Positions 31,057 to 44,246 of a stretch of DNA of 64,000 nucleotides are shown one piece after another. Source of the stretch: Aspidapion aeneum. Taxonomy: Eukaryota > Arthropoda > Insecta > Coleoptera > Brentidae. The stretch is taken from positions 201,225,013 to 201,289,012 of the forward strand of contig OY755038.1 of the NCBI GenBank assembly GCA_963576565.1, given 5' to 3'. A program made the translations under genes and the position numbers. Below the pieces are notes generated by a model. That model was given only the letters and a program-made list of their open reading frames with translations. It was not told where the DNA came from and searched no databases. Within the stretch, counting starts at the first letter, position 1; every line of letters starts with the position of its first letter.

Positions 31057-31339
31057 TGCGATTCCGAAAATTGTTTAAAATATCGAAAATAACAATACAA
31101 AACCAAGATTCCACAAATTTTTTCCCTTTGCGAAATGCACGGAAAAATTAACCTCACTTTGGATTCGCGAAAAAAATCAATAAGTTCGGTTATCCTTTTT
31201 CATTTAATGTGAATAGAAAAGGAAAGACCACCCTATCAAACAGATCAAGGGTCTTTTGAGAAGGATGAGTAGGTTCATAGAAGGATGGCTCGACACCTTG
31301 AGGATTTTGTGACGTAGCGAAATTTGGAATATATGGGGC

Positions 31340-32330
31340 TTATGGAAGTGGACCGTCCTGTTCTCTGTGTACAGTCCTTGGTTGGTGCCTATCTGGGATT
31401 TTATCATTTTGCTCTTTAGAAGGTCCTTGTATATTTTTTGTTGCACTCCCTGATTTCTGCTTCCCTCCATCAGTTATCCATAGAATTTGCTTTAAAACAC
31501 GTGACTCTGGTATGCGAATAACGAAGCCACTTTTCATTAAGCATGAAATTTTAACGTTTCCGTGCATTTTTATATTAGAAGCAGCCTCTTTAATATACAA
31601 AACATTCTAGAGCTTTGAAAGATAGTCATACTCAAATTCGCTCTTACAAAGAACTCTGTGATTTCGAAAGTGTCAAAATTTTTATTAAACTACCTATAGA
31701 CATAAAAAATATAAATAACTATTCTGCTTTTCGTGCTAACCTAAAAAAGTTTCTTCTAGCCAAGCCATACTACAGCCCACAAGAGTTTTATTCCTAGCTG
31801 GTTAGTTTTATTTTGTTTTAATCCACGAATGATTTTGTATTGGATACAGGTATTTTCTGTTCTAAATTTAAACTTTTGTTCTTGCGTTAATTGTTAACTT
31901 TTCTTTAAATTTTTATAATTTTATATTTTAATTTTATTTTATTTACTTGCACTTTTCATTAAATTTTTTTTGTTTCTTTTAATACCTAGGTATTTTTTTA
32001 TTTTTTATTTTCTATGTAGAATATTTTTTATATTTTTATTGCTTTTATCAACTAGAACCGTATTCCCTTTAAATCGTATCTTATGTTGTCGTTATTTCAT
32101 TTTGATCTTTAATTGGACAGAAATTTGCACTAAAAATTTGCTTTGTCAATTGTTCCCCTAAAATTTAGACCATAAAGAAAAACAAGGGCTTCTTGCCTCT
32201 TCCAATACGCTTATATTTGTACGCCGATCCTGCTATTTGATTCTCAAGATTGTTGTTAGGCAGCGCTGGTGATCTTGATCACTTGATCTGCCTTTTAACT
32301 AATAAAGAAAACAAAAAGGTAATCTTTTAC
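31340..32330 (+). mobile_element. LINE 3' ends (plus strand)
   Basis: At 31615-31797 the frame ends KLPIDIKNINNYSAFRANLK and KFLLAKPYYSPQEFYS, the typical C-terminus of insect non-LTR retrotransposon polymerases (…LKKFLL…FYS). A T-rich 3' region follows to about 32310. The stretch at 31340-31375 is an inverted copy of LINE sequence at 26.75 kb. The 5' portion of the polymerase is missing. Confidence 0.6.
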
Positions 32331-32334
32331 TAAG

Positions 32335-32790
32335 ACTACTACGTCCGTTTAGAACGTTTTTCTATGTTGTCCGACGCCTATTCTCCGCCCTTTTCAATCC
32401 TGACAGTCATCTTCTGTCAGGTTTTTTTGACTCGTTGATCTTTGGCAACAGTGCCCTCTTTTTCTGGGCCTATTGGTTGCTATTTAGGGATCTGCTTTAT
32501 GATCTCATTTCTTATATGATCTGTTCTAGATATTCTCAACATTTTTCATTTTTGTTTTGTATTTTTCTGTTGCGCGATAAGTCTCTATTCCATACAACTG
32601 CGTGCTTTTTACCATTGTTTCATATATGTGAAATTTAAAAAAAAAAATTTATCTCTCTGCTCCATAAAATACTGGTTAGACATCCAATAACCTTTTCTGC
32701 TTTTACAATTTTCTTTTTACAGTCTGTTTCTGCCTTATCAAAGTATACTCAGGAAATCCCTAAATTACACAACACGTTTATTTCTTCATC
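32335..32790 (-). mobile_element. RTE-like LINE 3' fragment, copy 4
   Basis: Reads on the minus strand. Starts with the reverse of the 3' end (AGAACGTTTTTCTATGTTGT, CCTGACAGTCATCTTCTGTC) and continues through the C-terminal coding region with many deletions to about TCTGCCTTATCAAAGTATAC. It abuts the palindromic element that begins at 32811. Confidence 0.8.
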
Positions 32791-32810
32791 GTATAAGGAT
32801 TTTAGTCTAA

Positions 32811-33416
32811 AGGGGCCTACAGACACGCGAACATTTCCAGAGATTAGTACGCGCGTACAAGTTTGCGCATACTAATCTCTCCGTGTGTAGACAATATCCG
32901 CCTAAAATATCTCTCGAAGATTAGTTCGCGCGCACAATGTATGCGAGCAAATCTCTCGGTGTCTAGGCAAAACGCATTGATAATATCGTGTTTATGTTTA
33001 GAACGTTTAATTTTGTCTTCGTGTGTGTAGGCAATTCCACCAAAAGGGGCCTACAGACACGCGAGCATTTCTTGAGATTAGTACGCGAACTAATCTCTGC
33101 ATACATGTACGTTTGGTGGAATTGCCTACACACACGAAGACAAAATTAAACGTTCTAAACATAAACACGATATTATCAATGCGTTTTGCCTAGACACCGA
33201 GAGATTTGCTCGCGTACATTGTGCGCGCGAACTAATCTTCGAGAGATATTTTAGGCGGATATTGTCTACACACGAAGAGATTAGTATACGCAACTTGTAC
33301 GCGCGTACTAATCTCTGGAAATGTTCGCGTGTCTGTAGGCCCCTAAAAACGTACATGTATGCAGAGATTAGTTCGCGTACTAATCTCAAGAAATGCTCGC
33401 GTGTCTGTAGGCCCCT
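32811..33416. mobile_element. Palindromic Harbinger-like MITE with TAA target duplication
   Basis: Outer ends AGGGGCCTACAGACACGCGA and TCGCGTGTCTGTAGGCCCCT are exact inverted repeats, flanked by TAA at 32808-32810 and 33417-33419. The interior is built as A-B-A'-B': arm A (about 32811-33036) is inverted at about 33114-33344, and B (about 33037-33112) is inverted at 33346-33416. Internal AGGGGCC and GGCCCCT ends at about 33041 and 33344 make it a dimer or a self-nested insertion. TWA target sites suit PIF/Harbinger. The open frames on both strands are palindrome artefacts. Confidence 0.88.
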
Positions 33417-34740
33417 TAATAGTAAATTTAAAAAAAAAGGTAACCATTATGTCCATTTTATGTGCTATAATTCTAGTTTATGTTGTTTACAAGTGGCCCA
33501 CCAAGAAAGTTTAAGTTGGTTCGGTTCGGTTTGAAACTTTTAGGTTTTACTATGAAAACCGGAACAAATACTGCTTTCTTTTAATAAAGATAAATAAGCC
33601 ATTTTTAAAATCAATTTTTGTTTGAAATAATAATAATAAGGAGTGGCATTGTCTAAAACGAAAGTTTATTGAATCTGCGTTTATATTGCAGAACAAAGAA
33701 GTTTTCAGTCAACCAAGCACGGAGATTCCAAACATATGAAAATCACTCCTTATGGAAAACCAGCGTCTTGGGATTAAAAGAGGGGGCAGGCCGTCAGACC
33801 TGACTGCAAACCAAGTTGTATAAGTAGTAGCTTGTTGAAAATTTTTACTATCCGACACGTGGTGTTTAAAATAAATAGAGACAATGGAAGTCCGACATTT
33901 TGTTTCTACAAAATCGACTTTGTTATGTCAACAATAATTTTCTAATGCCGAAGTCGTATAAAATTTAGTTGCAAACCCAGACTAAAGCCAAGCCTCAAGT
34001 TGTAATAATTAACATAAAATAAAGTAATTTTTATAATTTTTATATTATTTTATAAAATATAGTTTATAATGTTGCTTTTAAATGTGCAATAAATGTGCTT
34101 TACTGAACAAAAAAATGTTTAAATGTATGGCAACCATTATTATAACAGCTTTATAGTATTATTTTACATTGAAAATACCAAACTTTTTTCCATAGAATTA
34201 TATTAAAAAATAGGTATATATTTACTTTATTATATTAATTTTACTTATTTATATTAAGTTAACTTTTATTCTGACGAGCAATTGCAACCTTAAAATTTTT
34301 TGAAATCTTTTATCCTATCCTACAGATACCCATGAACTATGGTATATATAGGTAAGTGGAAATTTTTTGCTAATAGCTGATGTCAAAGTCATACAGACTA
34401 TAAGATGGATGAAACATCGAAACATAATGTCGAAAGTCATAATATCAAAAACAAAATATCAAAATCAAAACCTCAAAAGTTTCAAAATGTCAAAAAGACA
34501 AAATGTCAAAAAATCAAATGCTAAAATGCAAAAATTATAAAATAAAACTCATCCTGATTTGGTCAGATTAGATTTTTTTTGGTTACTTACCTAAACAGGT
34601 CAGGTTGGGTTAAAAACAAAAGAAACTAACCTTTTGTAGATTTGGTTTCTTTCGGATACCAACCTTACCAGGTCAGGTTAAGTTTTAATTTTTCTTTGAA
34701 TTTTCTTTTTTACACACTATTTCAACATTTTGTATTTTCA

Positions 34741-35042
34741 ACACCAACCCACAATGCCCTATCTATTAAGCAGTTTTTAGCTAATAAGGAGATCCCCGTT
34801 ATTAACCACCCACCATATTCACCAGACTTGGCCCCTTGCGACTTCTACCTGTTTCCGAAAGTGAAGAACGAATAAAAGGAACCCGTTTAAAAATATTAGA
34901 ACATGTCAAGGAAAAAACGCCAAGACTTTTTAACAGCCTCTCTTCTAATGATTTCCAAAATTGCTTCCAACATTGGACAAAAACGCATGCAAGACTACGT
35001 CGATAGAGAAGGGGAGTACATTGATGGGGAACAACATCATTA
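34741..35042 (+). pseudogene. Mariner transposase C-terminal fragment
   Basis: One frame reads HNALSIKQFLANKEIPVINH then PPYSPDLAPCDFYLFPKVKN, matching the third catalytic Asp block (SPDLAP.DF..FP) of mariner (DD34D) transposases. After a stop at 34873 another frame reads KGTRLKILEHVKEKTPRLFN and NDFQNCFQHW, the usual downstream region. The end of the protein (EGEYIDG) falls near 35015-35030 in yet another frame. The N-terminal two thirds are missing. Confidence 0.85.
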
Positions 35043-35269
35043 AGTTGTATTACATTAGTATTTAAATAAAGTAGATTTTTTACACCAGTCTTATAATTTC
35101 ATTGTCACTCCTCGTATACTATTTATAAGTGAACATCTTTTGGAAAATGCATAAATAGCGGTTACCATTTCGGTTGGGTATAATAGTAGTTCAGGGTAAC
35201 GGAAAACAAAATGAGGACTGAACTGGACACCGCAAAGAAAAAGAAAAAGAGGTAGCCCCAGTCTGAGCT

Positions 35270-35856
35270 GGGGATGGGACAATTTGCCACGGCCGATCCG
35301 ACGCGGGGAGAATTTGCCACGGTTGGATTTGCCGCGGAACAATTCGAGGTTTAAGATTGCAATTTTGTTTATTTCGTGTGGTAAACATATTTTTAAAAAC
35401 ACATAAAAAAATGTTTTTAAATACTTATTTTTTTTTTATAAATTAGTTTTAGCAAAAACTGCTTTTTGAAAAAGTAGGTAACATTTTTAAAAAATCTAAA
35501 ATAAATTATTTTTTTTGGGAAAAACTACTTTTTAAAAAAGTTTTATTTTTAAAAATAATTTAAAAAAATATATATAACTTAATTTTTTTATAAATTAGTT
35601 TTCTGAAAAAAACGGGGACATTTTGCAAAATGTTGGTGGCCCAGATACCGGTTAGGATATGTTTGCGATCAATTGACTACGGCTAGGTTAACACAGATTT
35701 TGATGTCCCAATAATAGGACAGAGGAGCCGTAATTAAAGAATAAATTTGTTAAGTAAGATTAAAATAAAAATTAAACAAAAATTCTTGCGGCGAATTGTC
35801 TCCGCGGCATATCGGACCGCGGTTAATTATCCCCGCGGCGAATTGTCCCCTACCCA
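35270..35856. mobile_element. TIR MITE with GGGACAATT ends
   Basis: Left end GGGATGGGACAATTTGCCAC with further CGCGGGGAGAATTTGCC and GCCGCGGAACAATTCG motifs. The right end holds the complements GCGGCGAATTGTCTCCGCGG, GTTAATTATCCCCGCGG and GGCGAATTGTCCCCTACCC. About 80-100 bp per arm, AT-rich core, no ORF. Target duplication not resolved. Confidence 0.65.
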
Positions 35857-37779
35857 CTGAGCTGTAGGGAGAAAAAACCTACAGATATCAGAGCAAGAGG
35901 TGTTTAAATGGATTCTCAGTCAGAGGCTTTACCCGCTTTTCTTTCTCTAAAAAACAAAAATTTTATAATTTTTTACCATTAAATGAAATCTATTATGATT
36001 TTATGTATCACCAGTTATTAAACAAAGCCAACCAAATAATTTTGCAGATAAAAACTTCTATGACTAATATAAAAATTGATATTGCTGGTAAAATGCATGT
36101 AAAAAAACATTCATAGCTAAGCTAACATAAAAATAGTCGTAGCAAAATAATAGTTGCTTCCATATGGACTGAAACAAAACTCAGATTAAATAAACAACAA
36201 AGTGTTTTTTTTTTAATAAAAGAACATGGTGTATTATATTTAGATTATTTGTTATTATGAATAATGTGCAGTAGAACAGTTAGATCCAATAAGTAGAGTC
36301 ATTGAAAAAATAACTCATATAACAGTTATACCATATGGGAAAAAGTTATACTGGCCATGGGGTAGCCTGCTTCGAAAGAAAGAAACTAATTTACCAGTTG
36401 TTTAGATATTACCTAATAGAAGCAAATGCTTCTCTTCATCCCCTCCCAATTCTTGCTGCCATGCCAAAAGTGGAATTAGTTTTATTGCATTGACTACTAC
36501 GCAGAATTAAAACAATATACACAGTCGATACCGTAACGAGAGCTTGTTTGTTCTTCTTCCAACTCTGGAGCGCGTTGAGATTGGAGGTCGGTCGTGGCCC
36601 GGGCGCGTCCTGGCCGCTCAGATTGCATCCGGTGTGCATTTGGTTAGACTTTACTCTGGCGTTCAGATTGCTAGTGAATTTTTACCGGATGCACACTTTC
36701 GCACCCTTCGAAATAGGACGACTAAATTTAACCCGCATGCGCATTTGATCAATCCTTTGATTTCTAACCTTTACAACATATGTGTATTGTTTATTATTTG
36801 CGTAAATTTTTTTTTCGGCCATAAAATCAGTGCTAAAATTTTGACTAGGTACTTACTAGATAGAAATAAATAATTTTTGTATGAATTTGGTGTTGGACGA
36901 AAACACTAGAGTGGTTCAACAAAAACGTTCGGTCGTTTTTAAAAAAGTACAAGAAAAAAAATCACTTTGAAAATATAATGCATTACATATGACAGTTATC
37001 AATTGATCAACTGCAAGATGCAAATCGTTCAGATTGAAGAATCGATCCGACCACGCACCGTCACACACCGGCCGGGGTAACGCCCTTAACCGGACGCACA
37101 CCGGGTGTTTCAATCTGAACCCGCTCCTGGTGTGTAACTTCTCCTCCGACGTCCCACTACCACCGAAATTTGCTAAGGTCGGGGTAAACCCTGTTTCTAT
37201 TCTTATCTTGGGCCCAAGTATCCGACTCATTGAGTTGTATAACGCCCTGAAAGGGTATAGAAGTCAATGATCCGACTGCATTTAGATTAGTAAAAATGAG
37301 CGCGAAATTTTAATTTAGTTGAGTTACTTAACACACATTCTTGCTATGTGAAAAAACATGCCATCTATTTTAGCTTTGGAATGATTTTTATTATCCAAAC
37401 CCGCGGAAATTTTTTGTCTGGAAAATATCCATGGCAAAGCGAAGGGGAGTTGAGGGCTGTTAAGCTTAAACTAAGGATTACACGTGAGTATAAAATATTA
37501 CACACGAGATAAAGGATCTCCCGTTTTGATAAGCCCCGTTTTTTGCATCCTACGAGCTACGATGTAAAAGGAAATTTTCAGCTTTTTAATTTTATAGCAG
37601 AGCAAATTCGCCATTTTATTATGGATGTTAAAATTTTTGCTAATTATAAGTGTATGGAAACTTCCGGGTATTTACGTTTTTTTCCTTTATACTTTCAAGC
37701 CTTTTTATAGAAAGTATAAAAAGCTTTTGCTAATGATGTTATTTTGTATAACCTTTTCTTTTTTCTCGATCTATATACT

Positions 37780-37828
<49 letters not shown>
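37780..37828 (+). repeat. (TA)n microsatellite
   Basis: Uninterrupted TA repeat of about 46 bases. A shorter one lies at 38959-38983. Confidence 0.97.
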
Positions 37829-37830
<2 letters not shown>

Positions 37831-38149
37831 AAACCGTAGAAGATACGTTTTTGTTTAAATAAGGAAAAGATTGTGCTATTCCAAACCGAATCAGATGCAG
37901 TATCGAAGTTGAAAATAACCACAGGGTTCAGGCATGTATATAACAGAGGGGGTACTCAGGAACAGTTCTCCCCCTGAGAAAGTTTGTATCATGATATAAT
38001 ACTTAAGTTTCTATAACCAAAATTTAAATTACATGAAATGAACACATGATAAATTTATATGGTCTATACAATAATACATAAACTATTCATTTATTAATAT
38101 TATTTATTTTCTTAGAAATAAAATTTCGGACTTCCATTGTCTTTATTTA

Positions 38150-38248
38150 TTTTAAAACACGACGTTTCGGTTAGTAAGTATCTCTAACCGTTATCAAGTG
38201 TAAACTTCGGTAAGAGATACTTACTAACCGAAACGTCGTGTTTTAAAA
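38150..38248. repeat. Near-perfect 41-bp hairpin
   Basis: Left arm TTTTAAAACACGACGTTTCG with GTTAGTAAGTATCTCT (38150-38190) is complementary to 38208-38248. The loop holds CCGTTATCAAGTGTAAACTT. A diverged single arm with its flank (AGACAATGGAAGTCCGACAT) appears at 33.85-33.92 kb, so this is part of a dispersed family. Confidence 0.8.
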
Positions 38249-38259
38249 TTTTATTTCTA

Positions 38260-40490
38260 CACAATCATTGTCTACGAGTTTCAAACAAAGATTTATTTTC
38301 TTGTTACGAAATGTTTTGGACAAACTCTGTCTTATTTAAAATAGGAATCAGGCTCTCTTTTTGAGGGATTTAAATCAACTTATTCGTCTCTATAATGAAA
38401 GCACCCATAACTCTTCCCTTTGTCTTGTAAAACGACGACTTCTAAAAAATGGAACTTTGTCTACCGCGTGGCCAGCCCATATATAGTCCTTTCATTTCAA
38501 AAAGTCGCCAAAAAACCATAATAAAATTTGAAGTGTGAAACGCATTAAGGAATCCTAAACAAATAAAAAAGAATATGGGCCGGACTGGGAACTGTTTATA
38601 TTATATAGTCAAGTAAAATAAAACGTTTAATAAAAGTTGCTGCTTAGTGAGTATAATAATCAGTAATAGATAGGTACACTATGTAGTTTGCCCCTGTAAT
38701 ATGTGTAATACGTTCGTATATTCTGGAACGATTTCCGTAATTTTATACTAGGAGTTGCGCATACATATCAAAAATAATATCTTGAGTTTTTAAAAGTTTT
38801 GTCTTGCCCTTTGGATATTTTTACCTTCCTAGCCCGCGTAGCAATACCTAGAGAGAAGGTATTATTTTCGACGATTTGAGATAACGCCAAAAATGTGTTA
38901 TTTGGATGTATTTTGACCTATCCTAGCAATATCGTCGTGATGTCTGTCTGCGTGTGTGTATATTATATATATATATATATATAGGTAAAATAGCGTTGGA
39001 TACTCTTACGAGCTTATTAGATTTTGGTCAAAATCCATTAATGCGAATGACAGTTTTTGACAATTAAAAACTTTTAAAAATGCTAACTTTTTAATGGAGC
39101 ATCGTCTTAATAAACTGTTTTCAAAATGTAGACTATATTTTCTTCAATAATTCGTGTTATTACCAAAAACTTCGTAGGATCTTTAGTTTCTAGGATATTA
39201 AAAAAAAACTGTTTTCAAGGCTAATATATTATCAAGGCTTCACTTAAAGTTTGATAATAGGCTAGCCAGAAAGGTGTCAGTTCAGTCATGGATCCATTTA
39301 TTTTTTAGGGTTAAGGTTTGGTTTCTGTAAAACCGCAGACTCTAATGGTACCAACACTTCTTCTCCTCCTTGGTTCTCAAATGCTCTCCAAAAATTTGTT
39401 TGTGGTGTTTCAAATGGCCGCCAAAACTTTCTAGGTCCTCACTTATAAAAACATTGTTCACAATAATAATGAAAATGTCACTATAATAATGACATGAATT
39501 CAAATCCGTAATATAAACACAACCGCTAACAATTTTAAAATGAGTTTGACCCTGTATTAAAGAATGCAGGTGGTACCTTTCGAAAGCCTTTGTTATATTT
39601 CGAGAAGGAATTAAGTGCTTATAGAATGGTATAAGGTATGTTCGAAACTTTAACTTTAAAGAATGATGTATACCTAGCCGTGCTTAAAACACAGAAATTC
39701 TTCCCAAAATTTGAAAAATAAATTTTCAATTTTTGCACAGACTCCTGCAAATCCCAAAAAGGTTATTATGATATAGACGCGCCAGTTTTTTGTGCGGCAT
39801 TTTGAAATGACAGAACTTTACTTAATATTACGTGTATGAGCCAGCCTTCTATCTAGGGGTAGGATTTTTGTATGGGCCATAAGGATTGCATGGGAGAACA
39901 GAAAGAAAATATCAGTATAAGCCGCTACCCAATTCGCGAAAGGTCAATTAAGTCAGTTTTGTGTAAGTGCATTCATTAAACGGGTTGATGCACAAACAGA
40001 TTAATACATTAAAATTCTGCTTGTTCCTAAAAGTAAATAATTCACTTACTTTTAGAAACAAGCAGAAGTTTAAATTGTTCTTCTGGTTATTCATTTTCGT
40101 TTCACATTCACTAAAGTCAATTTTGTTTGAAAGATAACTTACCAATGTACAGGTAAGCTACCTATTATTTATTTTTTTTCTAATGTATTTTAGCCGAACC
40201 ATAAAAAAAGTTATGGTAGACCACAGTGATGTAGCTAGGGGGCGCGGCAGAAATGGTATGAAGCCTTGAAAGAAGGTTCGCTGACTTGATTGCGTAATTT
40301 TTTCTAAACAAATATCAAAATTATGAGTAGTGGTCCCTTTTAAACCACAAATGAATAATAATTTAAATGCTTGCAGGCGAAAATAGATACAAAGTAAACA
40401 CTTTTGATAACTGAAAACCTACAGAAAATAGTTTAAAACCGGAAGAATACGCCGCAGGTAGTAAAAATCTTTTCACGTTAAACAGACACA
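38260..40490. other. Intergenic sequence with a small hairpin, no gene recognised
   Basis: Contains a hairpin at 40012-40070 (TTCTGCTTGTTCCTAAAAGT complemented by ACTTTTAGAAACAAGCAGAA). A hAT-like terminus lies near 40228 (CAGTGATGTAGCTAGGGGGC). No coding motif. Confidence 0.35.
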
Positions 40491-40499
40491 TTAAGAGTT

Positions 40500-41065
40500 T
40501 TAGCTCACATATACTATACTATAGTAGTGTGAGCTATGGTGATCCTAATTTTTTCGAGAAAAAAAAAAGTTGCTCCGATTTTAAAATTCTTGATATATCT
40601 TTGCGTTTCAGATGATTTTGAAACTTTTTTGTCGCGCTGTCTGTCTGTCTGTATGTCTGTCTGTTTGTAACGACCAACGCGCATAACTCAAAAACCGCTT
40701 GCCCGATTTAAATGAAATTTGGTACATAGGCTGGGAGGTCGAGATGGTACCATTTAAAAATGAACAAAATCCGCCAAACGCAAGCCAAATAAAAGGGTGG
40801 GGGTATATTTCAAAAATTAGAGTTTAAGTGAAAATATAGCGTGTGTTATATCAAACGAACGGTAGTTGAGTCTGGAGTTAAGCAAAATAAATTTTAGTTT
40901 TTTTTTAAAGGGTGGGGGTAAATTTCAAAAATTAAAGTTTAAGTTAAAACATAGCTTGTGTGGTATCAAACGAAAGGTTTTTCAGTCTGGAGTTGAATAA
41001 AATATATTTTAGTTTTTGGGTATATTAGCTCACACGTACCCTATAACTTAAGTACCTAGTGTGAG
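40500..41065 (+). mobile_element. Hairpin-ended non-autonomous element
   Basis: Starts TTAGCTCACATATACTATAC and folds back on TATAGTAGTGTGAGCTA. It ends with TTAGCTCACACGTACCCTAT and its partner CCTAGTGTGAGCTTA. The interior includes TATCTTTGCGTTTCAGATGA, (TGTC)n, CGCATAACTCAAAAACCGCT, and two diverged repeats of about 115 bp (GGGTGGGGGTAWATTTCAAA). A shorter copy is at 6.04-6.24 kb. Helitron-like or TIR-type class not decided. Confidence 0.6.
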
Positions 41066-41069
41066 CTTA

Positions 41070-44000
41070 GCTGCCCATATATTGGCAGAGTATCTTTTTA
41101 GAGCAATGCTTTTGTCAAAAAGCGACATGCGCTAAGGGCAAATATGTTTTGAGTACTAAAAGAACATGTTCAAATAAAAATCGATACAAGAAGTAAAATT
41201 ACGCATAACTGATAGTTTTAAGGTAAAATTGGTTAAATAATACTTTTAACCCTTTCTTTTTAACGAAAATCTAATGCTAACAGACGACTTCTGTATCATA
41301 TTGGATTAAAATTGTCTTCTTCATTTATCGTATATTGAAACAGAGAATTTATTTTATTCGCCGATATCGGTGTTTTAGGACCAAAACTAACTTTTAATAA
41401 AATAAAGAAATTAATAAATAATCCACCTTTTGCATACTGGACTAAAAATCAAGTCATGTAATAATTCTTGCCCTAAACAAATGTTTCAGTTTGTCCGCCT
41501 CTTGACGACTGCGACAACTTGCACCTGTAGTTCTTTTTAAGGTTACCTTTGACAACGCTGGAACGCTTTCGACGGGAATCGGGCGTATCGCGATCTCTTA
41601 TTAATACATGCTATAATCTATCTTTTTTTATCTTATTACGGAAATTAAACCACCTAGATGTCGACTTGTTTACGCGGTATATATCCCTTATTTAAGCAAC
41701 CCACAATGGCTTAAATAAAACTCCATTAACTACATGCATTTTAATGTAAACAATGCTTTGTTTGTCATCCACGATATGTCAATGCATTAGCTGACGTAAT
41801 TTTGGCCTCTCGCGATTTTGTTCTCATTCACGGTTTTGATCCGGTGCGGTTTTAAATTAACATAGTTTTGATCCCTCGCGGTTTTGGTCCGGTTTTATTT
41901 TATGCGTTTCTGTCCGCAGACCAGAACTCAGGCTTCATTTTTTTATTTAAAATAACATTTGCAATCGGTTTAAATTAGTTTTTTAATCCATCGGACATCC
42001 ATAAATAAAATTCACACACAATAACTTGATCTTAACGAAAAAAACTGGAATTTACGTTGAAAGAGTTAGTTTATATCCTGAATGTGCCTACCTATACAAA
42101 ATAAAATAATAAATTTTCAAGGCGATTTAATATATATCGCGCAGCATTTTTTCAAGAAAAGGAGTAGTGAACTCGTAATATGGTGTAAACAGCAAATAAT
42201 GTTGGTTGTCACATGAGAAATCATGATTACCTTCGATTGCCTGCTAAAGAAAGAATGTAGAATAAAACCAAACAAAAATGATTTGAAATTTGCAAAAGCA
42301 TAGACTGAAGAGGGGAATAGATAATATTTCCACAAGTGCACCACGATCCTTCATTATAATGACGTCATAGCTGTCAAACAGATCTAGCAGCTGATTTTTG
42401 TTTCTCATAGTAATATTATTATTATCATTTTGGGATGCAAATAAATCTTTATTTACATTAAAACGCACCTAGGTATTTGAGGAGTAGGTATTTATTATTA
42501 TTTTTTTGTACAAATGCTGACTTTATTGTGTTGTTTTGTGTGTGTCAAATTAGGAAGATAGAGACAAGTTCGATTTTGAAACTCCCGCTGAAATACCAAG
42601 GGAAAAAGTTACGGGTGCTTCCAGTTTATAGATGAAAAAGTTGGGGTAGATCTTTTAAAGGAGGGGAATTGTAATTGTTGCGTCTGTGTGTATTGCAAGG
42701 CTTTCCAAAAGATGGCACCAGTTGCCAAGGTTTTTAAACAATTCTCTTCAATATTTTTCGGTACAAAATAACTTCAAATACCTGATGTGTTTGGAATTTG
42801 TAACCGTATCTGCGTTAGATACCAGTCGGATGTAACTTAACCGATGCATATATACTTGGAAGGTCGAAATCGATGTTAGCCTAACCATCAAATCATCGCA
42901 AACGGATCCTATCCTGTCCAGGCACGCCCCGGTTAGGATACGTCTGCGATTAATTGACCACGGTTCGGTTCGGTTCGAACCGAGTTCGACCTCCCAAAAG
43001 AAGGTCAGGTGAGTTATAATTTTAAAAATCCCTTCTAAATATATTTATTGTTTACATCCTATAATTTTATAACACGTAGAACTGGCAACAAATAGAAGAG
43101 CCGACCCTGTCCACAGACGCTCGTGGGAAATTGCTATCTGAAATATGCCAGGATCTATCCAAAACATTCCTAATTAATGTTAGTAGGGACATTTTGGGTC
43201 GCGTATTTTACACTTTGCTACCGCTATTGGTATTACTGAGTCTGCGCATTAGCAGCTTCTCGCTCCTTTTTTGTTATGTACGGTAACGGCGCCCGATACT
43301 TTCGGTGGTCGTCCTTTAATGTTATCGGCATTGTTTAGGATTAGTTTTGTATGGCTTTTTTTAATGCCGTCGAATTTTTTACTAAAATTGGGTAGTCTGG
43401 CTTGTAGAAAGCCATAAATCTGTATATAAATAAACAAATATAAATTAATAAAAATTTGAAGGAGTGTGAAACCACTCCGTGGTGAAACTACGAAATTAAC
43501 GTTTGTGTTATGCTTTTCTTTAGTGTTCCAAAGTTTATATTTTTTGCCCTAAATGTAACCGTTATTATTAGAAGCAATAAAGGTGACAGCTGTCAAACTT
43601 TCTGTTATTTTACCTGATCCAAAATGTCCCTAATAAATGCGTTTTGAGCCAGATTGACCGAAAGATGTAAGCAAAAGTGCTTAATTTGCTAATATTAATG
43701 ACTTGCTGGGCCAATACAAGAAATTTCAAAATGGATTTGTAATAGTTACCAAACTTGGTTAGTATTAAAACGAAAATAATATCTATGTAAAAGACATTGA
43801 TTTCGAGAGGGAAAATAAACTTATGTTATTATAGGCAATTTTGTCAAAAAAGCTGCTGACAACGCTCATATGTTGGCGAATTCTTTCAACTGTAACTACC
43901 TATTGATGGATTTTAAAAACTTTTGCTGTAATCTAAAAACATCAAAAAATACAATATAATTCCTAAACATTTCAACCTCAATACTTTTGCATCCTTATAA

Positions 44001-44240
44001 AGGTTTGGGGAAATACGATAAGGGTCCATGTAAACCAATCCTTCGAGAAATCATTAATAGGCAATCATATGAATTCGAAATTTTGAAGAAATTCAAACTT
44101 TTTCAAGAAAAAATCATTTTTAAAATTCTGCTCGATTTAATTTTTAGAAAAATATGAAAAAAAATGGTATCGGGCTAAGTTTTTGACGTCACGATCTCTT
44201 GCTTTATCTCGAAAAGTAACAAAAGTGTAGAATTAAGTAC
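41070..44240. other. Likely intronic or intergenic sequence, no gene recognised
   Basis: Short frames at 42117-42468 and 43249-43437 lack recognisable content. A (GGTTC)n-bearing stretch at 42955-42985 follows CCGGTTAGGATACGTCTGCG, which also occurs (diverged) at 35.66 kb. Could be upstream intron of the ADAMTS-like gene. Confidence 0.35.
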
Positions 44241-44246
44241 GGGTAA

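Noticed and set aside
33126..33534. Two overlapping frames on opposite strands with mirrored repeats (CSRVCRPL, SRTNL)
   Set aside because: They arise from the Harbinger-like palindrome; no coding evidence.
37020..37270. Open frames on both strands with GC-rich sequence resembling host coding
   Set aside because: No recognisable protein; shares words such as CCGGTGTGC and TTCAGATTG with 36.6 kb in inverted form, so more likely MITE sequence.
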